A stretch of 64,000 nucleotides of DNA from CAVRUD01 sp963724285. Lineage in GTDB: Bacteria; Chloroflexota; Chloroflexia; Thermomicrobiales; UBA6265. The position numbers and the translations under genes are program-made. The DNA is taken from assembly GCA_963724285.1 (NCBI GenBank), contig CAVRUD010000020.1, forward strand, positions 62,001-126,000. The letters are read 5' to 3'. Shown one piece after another: positions 16,606-26,004 of the stretch (its first letter is position 1; each line of letters begins with the position of its first letter). Under the pieces are notes generated by a model. The model had not been told where the DNA came from. It ran no database searches and saw only the letters and a program-made list of their open reading frames with translations.

Positions 16606-18161
16606 ATGCCCCGTATGCCCGCAGCCATCCCCATGACCGGCGTCGAACTCGATCGCGGCGGGGAGATTTCGCTGACGCGTCAGCTCTACGATCGGTTGCG
16701 CTCCTCCATCCTCTCCGGCCAACTGGTGGGAGGGTTCCGCCTGCCCGCGACCCGCTCGCTTGCCGCGGAACTGGGCGTCTCCCGCAACACGGTGATCCGG
16801 GTCTACGACCAGCTCCAGACCGAAGGCTATATCGAGGTCAAGACGGGATCCGGGGCGACCGTCGCCCGGGTTTTGCCCGAGTCCCTCCTCAACGTCCCGT
16901 CCCCAGGCGGTGAGCCGGGTGCCCCGTATCGTCTGGCGCGGTCGGCTCGCCCCCGGCGGCCGTCCCGGCGAACGTCGCCCAATCCCGGCCCTTCCCGCCT
17001 GGGCGAACTCCTGACGGAATCGCCGTCCATTGCGGTCGCGGCAGCGCGGATGGGCGGGTGGACCAAGCCATTCCAGACCGGCACCCCTGCCCTGGACCAA
17101 TTCCCGATTGAGATCTGGGCCCGGCTTGTCTCCCGCCACCTGCGCGACCCGCCGACGGCCTTGCTGGCGTACGGCAGCCCGGCCGGGTATCCACCACTGC
17201 GGGTTGCCATTGCCGCCTACCTGGCGGCATCACGCGGGGTTCAGTGCACGGCAGAGCAAGTCATCATCGTCGGCGGCGGCGCCCAGAGCGGGCTGGATCT
17301 GGCGATCCGGACGCTGCTGGACCCCGGAGACTCCGCCTGGGTCGAAGATCCCGGCTACGTCGGCGCCCGGGCCGCGCTCATGGCGGCCGGCGCCGAAATC
17401 GTCCCCGTTCCGGTCGATGCCGATGGCCTCGATGTCTTCGCCGGGGAGGCGCGCGCGCCGGATGCCCGCATGGCGATCGTCACCCCCGGCCATAACTACC
17501 CGCTGGGATCGTCGATGAGCCTCCCCGGCGCCACCAGCTACTTGACTGGGCAACCCGGACCGGGGCCTGGGTGGTGGAGGACGACTACGACGGCGAGTTC
17601 CGGTACGCCGGGCGGCCGCTCGCCGCCCTCCAAAGCCTGCGCCCGGATGGACCGGTGATCTATATCGGCACCTTCTCCAAGATTCTCTTCCCGGCCCTGC
17701 GGCTCGGCTACCTGGTGGTGCCGCCGGATCTGATCCGGACCTTCATCGCGGTTCGCCTGGCGATCGACGTCACCGCCCCGACGCTGGAGCAGGTCGCCCT
17801 GACCGATTTCATCGCCGAGGGCCACTTCGCCCGCCACATCCGCCGGATGCGCACCCTCTACGCTCGCCGGGCCACCACCCTGGTCGCCGCGGCCCGGCGC
17901 GAGCTGCGCGGCCTGCTGGATGTCCAGGTGCCCGCCAGCGGCATGAACACCCTCGGGATGCTCCCGCCGGGTGTCGACGACCGCGAGGCCGCCCGCCGGG
18001 CCGCCGCCCACGACGTCACCGTGCTGCCGCTCTCCCGCTGCGCCATCGAACCGATCGAGCGGGGAGGCCTTCTCCTCGGCTTTGCCGCCCCCGATGAAGA
18101 GGCCATCCAGGCCGGCATCAGCCGCCTGGCGGATGCTTTGCGGCCGTTGGTCAATGGCTGA
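16606..18161 (+). pseudogene. MocR-type (GntR/aminotransferase) regulator with a one-base frameshift
   Basis: Would encode about 518 residues. GntR winged helix at residues 20-85 (LTRQLYDRLRSSILSGQLVG, then SRNTVIRVYDQLQTEGYIEV) followed by a class I aminotransferase domain (PSGYPPLR-like PAGYPPLRVAIAAYLAASRG, HNYPLGSSMSLP). At a CCCC run at 17524-17527 one missing C shifts the frame; the other frame resumes with HQLLDWATRTGAWVVEDDYD and contains the PLP lysine in YIGTFSKILFPALRLGYLV. Start at 16606 has CAGGAG upstream. Regulators of this class sense PLP or amines. It is divergent from the YCII-to-PPOX run. Confidence 0.82.
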
Positions 18162-18360
18162 TCGCGGTTCGACGTCGTCGGACGGATGGGGGACGGGGGC
18201 AGTGGTTCGGCGTTGTAGGGCGATTGGTGGGAAGGGGGGCCGCGTTTCCCCGTCGCCCGGGGCTCACGGCCCGGGCTCACAGTTACAGCCTCTCCGAGGC
18301 TAACGAGTCGCACACTCTAGCCTCGGAGAGGCTGTCCGGTTCAGCCCGGGCCGTGAGCCC
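18162..18360. repeat. REP-A inverted pair (left part, interrupted by MITE)
   Basis: No gene in 18162-18753. From about 18238 the REP-A repeat runs CGTCGCCCGGGGCTCACGGC, ACAGCCTCTCCGAGGCTA, then the inverse CTAGCCTCGGAGAGGCTGTC and CAGCCCGGGCCGTGAGCCC. The right edge continues after the MITE at 18547 (GGCCGTGAGCCCCGGGCGAC). Confidence 0.8.
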
Positions 18361-18546
18361 TGACTTGTACCCACATCTCGGACCCTGAAATCGGACCGTC
18401 GAAAGATGCCCGTAACCACGGGAAAACGCCCGTACGACCGGCTTTTCCTGGACGTCAAACGCGGGGGCGATTCTGGCGGATGCCGCCGGATGTTCCCCAG
18501 TCTGCCGGCGGAATCGAAGCGGTCTTGGAGATGTGGGTACAAGTCA
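18361..18546. mobile_element. 186-bp MITE inserted in a REP hairpin
   Basis: Perfect 19-bp terminal inverted repeats TGACTTGTACCCACATCTC and GAGATGTGGGTACAAGTCA. Flanked on both sides by the 12-bp direct repeat GGCCGTGAGCCC (18349-18360 and 18547-18558), which fits a target duplication because an uninterrupted REP-A contains it once. No coding capacity. A 12-bp duplication points to an IS4/IS231-type transposase elsewhere in the genome. Confidence 0.85.
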
Positions 18547-20316
18547 GGCCGTGAGCCCCGGGCGACAGGGGAAATGGTGTCTCCCTTCCCACCATTCTCC
18601 CGACGACGCCGAAACACGGCCCCCGGTCCCCCCAATTACCCTACGACACCGAAACGCGCCCCCCTTCCCACCATTCGTCCTACGGCGCCGAACTGCGCCT
18701 CCGTCCCCCAATCGTCCAACGACGCGGAAACGATGTCAGCAGAGCCAATCGCCCTACCCCTCAGGTAGCGCATCCGGCTCAGCCGGGAGGTCGGCCAGGG
18801 ACTCCCGGAAGGCGATCCCGGCTGCCGCGGTCCTCGAGTTCACGCCGAGTTTGCCGAGGATGTTGGCAACGTGCTGGCGGGCCGTAGCATGGCTGATGAA
18901 GAGGGTTTCGGCGATCTCCCTGTCGGATCGCCCGCCGGCAACCAGCGCCAAGACCTCCTGCTCACGCGGGGTCAGGCCGAACGGGCGGTCGTCGCGCGAG
19001 TCCGGCGCGACCTGTCCGGCCGCGACCGACTCCGCCAGGGCGAACGCCGCGTCGAGCGGGATGGCGCGGCCGGCGTCCACGGCGGCGGCGAAGCCCGATT
19101 CGCCCAAGGCGTCCGCCGCTGCCTGTCTGGTCGCTTCGAGCTCGCTCTCCCCGGTCGATGGCCGGGAGGGTTTGTGGAAACCGACCGTCTCCCGGACCGC
19201 CGCCGCCGCGCCGAGCAGACGGGCCGCCACCTCCGTGCTCCCGGCTGCGACCGCAAGCGAGGCAAAGCCTTCCAGGCAGCCTGCCAGGTCGATGGGATCG
19301 GCCAATTCCCGCCACAGGCCGAGGGATTCGATTTGCAGCGCGCGGGCCTGGTCGAGGTTGCCCCGGAGACGAGCCGTCTCCGCCAGCAGATCGAGCTTGA
19401 CCGCCAGACCGCGCTTGTATCCAAGGCGGCGGTCGAGGGCGATCGCCTCCTCGTAGAACGCCGCGGCACGCCCCGGGTCGCCCTTGGCAACGGCGACCCG
19501 CCCGAGGTTGCCCAGCACGATCGACGCACCCCGTTCGTCCCCCAGATCCCGGAGGCGCGCGATCGCTTCGCTCAGAATCTCCTCTGACCGGTCGAGTTCA
19601 CCCAGCATGAGCACCGACTGGCCGATATCGGCCAGCGCGGCGGCCACGCCCTGCGCGTTGCCCAGCGCCTGGTGCGCGGCCAGGGACTCCTCATTCAGGT
19701 CGGCGCAGCGGCGATAGTCGCCCCGCTGGCCCGCTATCGCCGCCAGCCGGCCGAGGACGCGGGCTATCTCCTGCTGGTCGTCCAGGTCGCGGGCCAGCGC
19801 GAGCGCCTCCTCCCCGAGCGCCGTCGCCCGCCCAAAGTCGCCCTGGTGGGCGGCCAGGACGGCGGCTCCGCTCAGGGCCTGCGCCCTTGGCCGGGCCAGC
19901 GCGAGGAGTCCCCGACCACGCTCGGCCATGCCTTCGAGCCAGTGCCGGCCTTCGTTCATGTAGCCCCGGATGTACCAGAAGCGCGCCATCGCGGCGGCAA
20001 GCGGTAGTCCGATCTCCACCTCATCGGCCTCGGCCAACCAGTCCAAGGCAGCGCGCAGGTTGTCGTGCTCCGCCTCCAGGCGGTCCAGCCACACCTGCTG
20101 CCGTGGGCCGGCCAGGTGCGGCACGGATTGCTCGGCCAGGGCGAGGCCGTAGGCTGCCGCCGCCCGTCGGGTCGCCTCGGCCTCGCCACATGTCGCGAGT
20201 TGCTCCAGGCAAAACTCCCGGATGGTATCCAGGAGCCGGTAGCGCGGCTCCCCCCGGCGTGGCCGTCAGCCTGCACCAGGCTGTGATCGACGAGGGTGGC
20301 AACAAGGTCAAGGACG

Positions 20317-20456
20317 GAAGACGGGGAGACGGGGAGACGGGGAGACGGGGAGGACGGATAGGACGCTCCCCCTTCCCCCTGCCGCAGCGGGGGGAAGGGG
20401 GCCGGGGGGATAGGGGGCTCTCTTCCCGTCTCCCCGTCTTCCCGTCTCCCGTCTCT
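20317..20456. repeat. nested repeat inside the regulator gene
   Basis: Outer arms are tandem GGAGACGG units and their complements (about 20317-20352 and 20421-20456); inside is the palindrome CTCCCCCTTCCCCCTGCCGC / GCGGGGGGAAGGGGG also found at 4121 and 34695. It replaces the boundary between the NB-ARC and TPR regions and changes the reading frame. Confidence 0.8.
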
Positions 20457-20813
20457 GATACCGCCTCCGCGGCCTCCAAGGTAAACCCGGCCGGAAAGAC
20501 CGACAGCCGGCGCAGAAGGATCTGTTCGGGCTGGCCGAGAAGATCGTAGGACCAGGCGATGGCATCGCGCATCGTCCGCTGGCGCGGCGGCAGGTCCTGG
20601 GCACCGCCGGTCAGGACGGTCAGGCGGTGCTCCAGCCGGGTTGCCAGCGCCTCGACCGGCAGCAGCCGGATCCGGGCGGCGGCCAACTCGATCGCCAGGG
20701 GGAGGCCGTCGAGCCGCGAGCAGATGGCGGCGACCGCCGCCGCGTTCGCATCGGTCAGCGCGAAATCCGGCAACACCGACTGCGCCCGCGCCACGAACAG
20801 GGCGACCGCATCC

Positions 20814-20890
20814 GAGACGTGGGACGTGGGACGAGAGACGTGAGTGGAGTCTTCGTGCTCACGTCTCACGTCTCTCGTCTCACGACCCAC
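20814..20890. repeat. GTGAGAC-type hairpin inside the regulator gene
   Basis: Tandem ACGTGGGACGTGGGACGAGA followed by the inverse CTCACGTCTCACGTCTCTCG. Translated on the minus strand it adds about 26 residues rich in Arg, Ser and His (RETRDVRREHEDSTHVSRPT) without breaking the frame. Same unit as at 33321, 33503 and 34596. Confidence 0.8.
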
Positions 20891-21640
20891 GGAGAGGGGC
20901 GGCACCGGAAAGATCTGCTCACCGGCCACGCCCAGGACGACGCGGCTGGTCGCCAGCACCGTCAGCCGGGGGCAAGCGGCCAGGAGATCGGCCACCTGGG
21001 GGGCCGCGGCGATCAGGCGCTCGAACGTATCGAGGACGAGGAGAACCTGTCGTTCGCGCAAGGCATCGCAGAGCGCCTCCGCCTGCGACACCGTCCCCGG
21101 CTCTCCGATCTCTAACGCGCTGGCGATCGTCGATATGACGAGATCCGGAGAGACCACCGAGGCCAACGACACCCAGTAGACCTCGCCGGCATCCTCGCCA
21201 AGGGCCCCGGCGACGTGGAGGGCCAGACGCGTCTTGCCGACGCCGCCCGGGCCGGTCAGGGTTACCAGCCGGACATCGCCGTTGCGGAGCAGATCGCAGA
21301 CCGCCGCGCTCTCCCGCTCGCGCCCGACGAACGACGTCAGGGGCGCCGGCAGCCCGGCCCGTCTGGCGCCAGACGGGGAGGGAGATGGACCGGCGAACGC
21401 CACCCCGCGGGCGCGGGAGCCAATCGCGGCGTCGATAGCGGCCCGCTCTTCGGCGGACAACTCCATCGCGGTGGCCAGCAACGCGATCGTGTCCCGTCGC
21501 GGCGTACGCCGCAGCCCCCGCTCCAGGTCGCTGATCGCGCGGGCGCTGAGACCGGCACGCTCGGCCAGTTCCGCCTGCGTCAGCCCACGAGCCAGGCGCA
21601 GATCGTGGAGCAGCCTGGCGACAGAGCGCTCATCGTCCAT

Positions 21641-22283
21641 AGGGTCACCGTCCCCGACCGGCGGTTGGTCGCCGCCCCTGTCCCTCCCTGATTGCGTCGT
21701 TCCAGTCCTGCCACACCTGTGACCGATTGCGTGGGTCGGTCTTCCGGTACTGTCCGCGGACCACTATAGCCCGTGCCGGAAAGCGAATCCGCTCCCAGGC
21801 TGAGGAGCGCGACGGGGCGGCGACCTGTGGTGCGACAAGGAAGAGTGGAGCGAGCCGTTCTACACCTTCTGGGTCTGCGAAGAGCGCGGCCGCCCGGGAC
21901 GAATCGACGACACCTGCTCCAACCAGACCCCGAGTTGATCGCGGGACGGCGCACGCTGGCCTGGATTATTCACGGGTACCGCGCGGGACGTGCGGCGCCG
22001 TGTTGGCATCGCCCGGGGCAAGAGGGGGCGCCGTGTTGGCTGCGCCCGGGGAAAGAGGGGGCGCCGCGTTGGCGTCGCCCGGGGCTAAAGACCCCGGGCT
22101 GACCCTCATAACCCCCCTGAAGGGGGCTGGAACGCCGGGGCTGCTGTTCGGATCTCTCCGCCTGCCGAGACGGGCGGCAGCCGGCTTCAGCCGGGTTATC
22201 GGGTTCAGCCCGGGGTCTTTAGCCCCGGGCGACGCCAACGCGGCGGCGGCGTTCCCACGGCGCCCATGAATAAACCGGGCTAG
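21641..22283. repeat. gene-free stretch with REPIN-containing element X1
   Basis: 21815-21937 contains a start-less fragment of a cysteine/tryptophan-rich reading frame (GDLWCDKEEWSEPFYTFWVC) of unknown origin. From 21958 to 22283 lies a composite repeat with outer ends GGCCTGGATTATTCACGGG and CCCATGAATAAACCGGGCTA in inverse orientation. Within it, 22071-22236 is an inverted pair of REP-B hairpins (CGCCCGGGGCTAAAGACCCC and the reverse). The same composite is at 55796-57109. Confidence 0.75.
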
Positions 22284-22297
22284 CCGAACGCCGAAAC

Positions 22298-22311
22298 CCT
22301 GCAAATGCAGG
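22298..22311. promoter_or_regulatory. shared palindrome upstream of a secreted-protein paralogue
   Basis: CCTGCAAATGCAGG within CGAAACCCTGCAAATGCAGG. The same 22-base block recurs at 23918-23940 upstream of a paralogous gene, differing at one base, so it is likely an operator or promoter element of this family. Confidence 0.55.
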
Positions 22312-22491
22312 ATGCATGGCTCCAGGTGGCCGTATAGGGTGGAACGCGGGCCGTGCCACTCACCGAATCACGGCCCGAGCGACGGATGCGGCCACCGCAC
22401 CCGCGAGAAAGGAGGTTCACATGATTGCGCAGCGCGATCACGCAGGCCGCACCGGTGAGAACCGACCGACAACGCAAACAAGGAGGACACG

Positions 22492-22848
22492 ATGAAGAAG
22501 CTCATAGCGATCGCGGCGATAACCGCCGCCGTGTTGTCGATGCTCGTCGCGGGCCAGTCGTCGCCCGTGTCGGCTCATCAGGCATGTCAAGTCCACGACG
22601 AGCAGGACGGCCCTGGGAGGGGCGATCGCGCATGCGTCTCGCCGAATCACAAGGTCGTCACGGTCTGCGACGGCGAAAAGGACGGCAACCGGGTCGAGGC
22701 GTGGGTCTGGACCCCGTCGGGACCAACGGCCTACACGGACAAAGACGGCTCCAAGGGCGGATGCTCGGAGTATGAGCTTGCCCGACCGGCTCACAAGTTG
22801 GCGCTGTGCGAGAACCGCGAAGGCTGCACGAATTACATCAAAGTCTGA
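22492..22848 (+). CDS. small secreted cysteine protein, paralogue 1
   Basis: 118 residues, AAGGAGG upstream. Signal peptide MKKLIAIAAITAAVLSMLVA with likely cleavage after VSA. The mature part shares a pattern with 24048-24380 and 24996-25331: VCDxEKDGxxVxAxV, a D-x-x-G-S-x-x-GC segment, PAHKLALCE and a final Cys near the end. Four conserved cysteines suggest two disulfides in an exported domain. No known family recognised. Role outside the cell is unknown; conserved upstream palindrome implies co-regulation. Confidence 0.75.
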   Translation: MKKLIAIAAITAAVLSMLVAGQSSPVSAHQACQVHDEQDGPGRGDRACVSPNHKVVTVCDGEKDGNRVEAWVWTPSGPTAYTDKDGSKGGCSEYELARPAHKLALCENREGCTNYIKV

Positions 22849-23285
22849 CCGCGAGACGCCGCCTCGCAGCGGACAGACTGCCTGAGCCTCACCTCGCGCC
22901 CGCCCGAGGGTTCGGGTGGGCGCTCCCCTCTCTCCCTGCCGGGCGCCGGCATGCCGGCGCCCGGCAACGAGTCGTCAGTCAGGCGTCTGCCGCACGATTC
23001 ACAGCTAACGCGGCACTAATACCTCGGGCAAGCTCATCTGTCCGATTGGACCAGGGAGCGCTGCCGCCCCGCCCCCCCGTCATCCCGAGCTTGTCGAGGG
23101 ATCTCGATGGGAACGAAGCAACGATGTCGCCCCGGCCTCCGCGAAAGCGCGTCGTGCTCGCGCAGACGGCGGCCCCGTCGGACCGCCGTCCCCCTCGAGA
23201 TCCCTCGACAAGCTCGGGATGACTGGGGAGTGCTGGGGCAGTCGGTTCGACACCCCAAGGCAGGCAAGTGGGCCTACACCAGGTA
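22849..23285. repeat. gene-free stretch with terminator-like palindrome and a 145-bp hairpin repeat
   Basis: 22937-22966 is a 30-bp perfect palindrome (TGCCGGGCGCCGGCATGCCG ...) suited to end transcription of the gene at 22492. 23079-23223 has 29-bp inverted arms GTCATCCCGAGCTTGTCGAG and CTCGACAAGCTCGGGATGAC around about 87 bases; the related GTCATCCTGAGC form is at 33357-33469. This repeat type is widespread in Chloroflexi and other phyla. Confidence 0.75.
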
Positions 23286-23765
23286 CTAGATCTCATCGTC
23301 CTGCTGGTGCAAGGCGCGGATGTAGTTGATCTCGCCACTGTGGTAGAGGTCATGCTCGATCATCGTCCGGATGATCCAGCGGGTCTCGCGGGGCGTCCCG
23401 GAGTGATGCCCGCGCAATCGCACCAACTCATCGTCGTCCAGGGCGGCGACGCTGCGGTGCAGCCGCTCGTGACCTTCGCGTAACCACGCGATCGCCGACG
23501 GGATCGTGGCGAGCCCATCGCCGCCGGCAACAGGGGGATCGTCCCAGGTGAACTGGCCGTCTCCGAAGGCCTGGTTGTGATACATAAATTTGCAGCCGCC
23601 GACGTGGGCCACGATGTCGCGAATGGAGCGACGACCGCCTGGAGCGACCCAGAGCCAATCGGCGGGCGTGACGGAGGCCAGGTTCGTCAGCAGCGAATGC
23701 CAACGCGTTCCCTGGAACGCATCGTCCATCATGGCCACCAGTTCCGAGACGCGTTCCGCGGCCAT
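23286..23765 (-). CDS. DinB-family protein
   Basis: 159 residues. Four-helix DinB pattern with metal-binding histidines: SIRDIVAHVGGCKFMYHNQA near residue 55 and TMIEHDLYHSGEINYIRAL at the C-terminus. DinB proteins include mycothiol or bacillithiol S-transferases and many of unknown role. ATG at 23765 has GAGGTGGGG upstream; a GTG 12 bases earlier is also in frame. Monocistronic, on the opposite strand to the flanking secreted-protein genes. Confidence 0.82.
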   Translation of the reverse strand: MAAERVSELVAMMDDAFQGTRWHSLLTNLASVTPADWLWVAPGGRRSIRDIVAHVGGCKFMYHNQAFGDGQFTWDDPPVAGGDGLATIPSAIAWLREGHERLHRSVAALDDDELVRLRGHHSGTPRETRWIIRTMIEHDLYHSGEINYIRALHQQDDEI

Positions 23766-23924
23766 CACGCACCCCACCTCTCAATGCCGGGCCGCGCCGG
23801 CCGCGATCAGGGCCGTGCATGCTATCACGCCCGGACCCGGCTCAACCGCGGTGTGCGAACACGCCCTCTGGCCCCACTTGCCCCTTGCCACGTGTCACGT
23901 TCTCCTCTGACGCTCATCCGAAAC

Positions 23925-23938
23925 CCTGCAGATGCAGG
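23925..23938. promoter_or_regulatory. shared palindrome upstream of paralogue 2
   Basis: CCTGCAGATGCAGG inside CGAAACCCTGCAGATGCAGG, matching the element at 22298. It lies about 110 bases before the start of the secreted-protein operon at 24048. Confidence 0.55.
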
Positions 23939-24047
23939 ATGTGACGCCCGCCGCCGCCGCCTAGCCTGATCCGTGGGTCGTGGGGCCCATCGGATCGCGG
24001 CGAACGCGAGGGACGTGTGGGCCGCGCTCACGAGAAAGGACAGGACG

Positions 24048-24380
24048 ATGAAGAACATGATCGCCATCGTGGCGGCGACCGCGGCGGTGCTGACCATGGT
24101 CGTTGCCGGGCCGATGCCCGCGTCGGCGCACTACACCTACCTCTACCACGGCAAAGACATCGCGACGGTCTCGGAGTACCACTGGGTCGGCACCGTCTGC
24201 GACCAAGAAAAAGACGGCAACCGCGTCGTCGCCTATTACCGGCTGACGAACGGGAACACGTTCGGCGTCGTCGATAACAACGGCAGCAGAGACGGCTGCG
24301 GCACCCGCGAGTTCATCGCGCCGGCCGTCGCGTTCCAGATCTGCGAAGAGACCCGGTGCTCCGCCTGGCGCAACACCTGA
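24048..24380 (+). CDS. small secreted cysteine protein, paralogue 2
   Basis: 110 residues. Signal peptide MKNMIAIVAATAAVLTMVVA, cleavage probably after ASA. Mature part has VCDQEKDGNRVVAYYRL, NNGSRDGCG, APAVAFQICEE and a last Cys (RCSAW), aligning with paralogues 1 and 3. Start chosen at the signal peptide with AAAGGA upstream. First of three same-strand secreted-protein genes with gaps of 47 and 34 bases, likely one operon. Confidence 0.75.
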   Translation: MKNMIAIVAATAAVLTMVVAGPMPASAHYTYLYHGKDIATVSEYHWVGTVCDQEKDGNRVVAYYRLTNGNTFGVVDNNGSRDGCGTREFIAPAVAFQICEETRCSAWRNT

Positions 24381-24427
24381 TCGCGCCGCGGCGCCGACGC
24401 CCGGATTTCCACAGGAGAACGAACGAG

Positions 24428-24961
24428 ATGTATCGGTTTGTATTGACCCTCTTGCTGCTCGGCGCGTTCGTCGCCGGAGGTACCGGAGCCGCGGCACACG
24501 AGGGCCACGAAGCCACCCCGGAAGCCTCGCAGTCCGGCGGCAGCCCCACCACCGGCGATCCCGTCACCGTCGTCAACGAGCAGGGCGAGGACGTCGCCCA
24601 GATCACCGTCGAGGAGGTCATCGACCCCTTCGAAGGGCACGAAGAAGGCTACGAGCCGGAGCGCGGCACCCGCTACGTGGCGGTCCGCTTCACCATCGAA
24701 GCGACCGGCGAGGATCCCGTCCCGGTCTCGGCTTCCAACTTCTCCCTGCAGGACAGCCAGGGCTTCTGGCTGGGTTCCACGACCGTCACGCGCACGGCGG
24801 AGCAAGAATCGGACGATCCCGCGCTGGAAGACACCGAGTTGGCCCCCGGCGACTCCGCCAGCGGACTCCTCACCTTCGTCGTGTTCGAGGAGAACGCGGT
24901 CGACCAGATCATCTGGCAGCCCTCCGGCGACCGTCTGATCACCCTGGCGGACGCCGCGTAA
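24428..24961 (+). CDS. exported DUF4352-like protein
   Basis: 177 residues. Signal peptide MYRFVLTLLLLGAFVAGG followed by a His/Glu/Pro-rich linker (HEGHEATPEA) and a domain with ITVEEVIDPFEGHEEGYEPE, GTRYVAVRFTIEATGEDPVP and LLTFVVFEENAVDQIIW. This is the pattern of DUF4352/TRF2-like extracellular beta-sandwich domains. Function unknown; lies between two paralogous cysteine proteins in the same operon, so the products may act together at the cell surface. Confidence 0.75.
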   Translation: MYRFVLTLLLLGAFVAGGTGAAAHEGHEATPEASQSGGSPTTGDPVTVVNEQGEDVAQITVEEVIDPFEGHEEGYEPERGTRYVAVRFTIEATGEDPVPVSASNFSLQDSQGFWLGSTTVTRTAEQESDDPALEDTELAPGDSASGLLTFVVFEENAVDQIIWQPSGDRLITLADAA

Positions 24962-24995
24962 CCACCGCGGAGGACACGGAGGAAAGGAGCATTCC

Positions 24996-25331
24996 ATGAA
25001 ACGATTGATCACGACCGCCGCGATGTTCGCGGTGATCATGGGCGGGCTCATCGCGAGCCAAACCCCCGCATCGGCCGACCGGGCAACCATCAAGCACGGT
25101 CGCGACTACGCCACCACCTCGGCAGACCACTCGACGATCAAGGTTTGTGACCAGGAGAAGGACGGTCATGCCGTTGTGGCCTGGATCCTGATGGATAACA
25201 ACGGCTACGAATCGGTGGAGGACATCGATGGCAGCGCGGGAGGCTGCACCTCCTACACGCTGCCGTCCCCGGCCCACGGCGTGGCGGTCTGCGAGGAAGC
25301 GGTCGGCTGCACCAGGTACTACCTTGCCTGA
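24996..25331 (+). CDS. small secreted cysteine protein, paralogue 3
   Basis: 111 residues, AAGGAG upstream. Signal peptide MKRLITTAAMFAVIMGGLIA, cleavage after ASA. Mature part: VCDQEKDGHAVVAWILMDNN, DIDGSAGGCTSYTLPSPAHG, VAVCEEAVGCTRYYLA. Cysteine positions match paralogues 1 and 2. Followed by a strong terminator at 25366. Confidence 0.75.
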   Translation: MKRLITTAAMFAVIMGGLIASQTPASADRATIKHGRDYATTSADHSTIKVCDQEKDGHAVVAWILMDNNGYESVEDIDGSAGGCTSYTLPSPAHGVAVCEEAVGCTRYYLA

Positions 25332-25365
25332 CGCCTGAACCCGCCCCTCGACTGGAGCCTCCAGG

Positions 25366-25410
25366 CAACGATGCCGGGGCGGCCCAAGATGGGCCGCCCC
25401 GGCATCGTTG
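25366..25410. terminator. terminator between convergent genes
   Basis: 20-bp perfect stem CAACGATGCCGGGGCGGCCC / GGGCCGCCCCGGCATCGTTG with a 5-base loop, then GTTCCT. Lies between the 3' ends of the genes at 24996 (+) and 25453 (-). Confidence 0.85.
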
Positions 25411-25452
25411 TTCCTCGAACCTGTATCCCGTGGCTCCTGCCCAGGTCGGTGG

Positions 25453-26004
25453 CTATCGCCCGATCCGGCCATGAAGCACCAGCGCCCGGCCCAGGCAGGC
25501 CAGCGCGGCCGTCGAGGCGACCGTGCGGACGATGTTCCAGGCCACCCACGGGTCCTCGAAGTCGTCCCGCGCCCCCGCCAGTAGGCTCGGATTGGCGATG
25601 GCGGCCGGATCGCCCACGTTGACAAGATCCTCGTTGAGCGGGATGTTGAACGCGATCGTGACCAGAAACGCGAGCGCGGAGAAGATCAACGCCGCGATCA
25701 CCCACGCCGCCGCGTCCCGGAGCCCGGCGCGCCGCTCCAGCACGGCGGAGACCGCCGGGAAGATCAACGAGCCGAAGACGCTGAGGAAGAAGACCGGATT
25801 CTGGATCGCGTCGTCGATGTGTTGCATCGTGTCGATAAAGGTCCGGTCGTCGACATCGGCCAGCGCCGGCATCACCGAGACGGCAAAGGCGAAGTAGACC
25901 CCGGCAAGCAGTCCCACCGCGACCAGTGCCGCCCCGAGCAAGAGACCGGCACCCCGGTCTCCTGACTCCGTTCGCGGCCCGGGCGCGCCGCCTAATAAGT
26001 TCAC
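25453..26004 (-). CDS. DUF1772 membrane protein
   Basis: 183 residues, GTG start. Four hydrophobic helices: LLLGAALVAVGLLAGVYFAF, NPVFFLSVFGSLIFPAVSAV, AAAWVIAALIFSALAFLVTI and AWNIVRTVASTAALACLG, with FNIPLNEDL typical of DUF1772 (anthrone oxygenase-like). Its GTG overlaps the stop of the NmrA gene (GTGA), so the two are translationally coupled. Confidence 0.85.
   Translation of the reverse strand: MNLLGGAPGPRTESGDRGAGLLLGAALVAVGLLAGVYFAFAVSVMPALADVDDRTFIDTMQHIDDAIQNPVFFLSVFGSLIFPAVSAVLERRAGLRDAAAWVIAALIFSALAFLVTIAFNIPLNEDLVNVGDPAAIANPSLLAGARDDFEDPWVAWNIVRTVASTAALACLGRALVLHGRIGR

Larger units (their letters stand above)
18754..21640 (-). pseudogene. XRE-HTH / NB-ARC ATPase / TPR / LuxR-HTH regulator, broken by repeat insertion and frameshift
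   Basis: Intact form would be about 930 residues. It starts with an XRE HTH (LLHDLRLARGLTQAELAERA, ISDLERGLRRTPRRDTI), then LTSFVGRERE, Walker A GPGGVGKTRL, and an NB-ARC core (LPLAIELAAARIRLLPVEAL). C-terminal part has TPRs and a LuxR HTH (LTPREQEVLALVAGGRSDRE, ATARQHVANILGKLGVNSRT). A repeat at 20814-20890 is inserted in frame; a second at 20317-20456 shifts the frame, and a further shift occurs at the C-run 20250-20255, so the product is split over three frames. Almost certainly non-functional as assembled. Confidence 0.82.

Noticed and set aside
21815..21937. Cysteine/tryptophan-rich frame GDLWCDKEEWSEPFYTFWVC
   Set aside because: Looks protein-like but has an in-frame stop just upstream and no start codon; noted only as a possible remnant.
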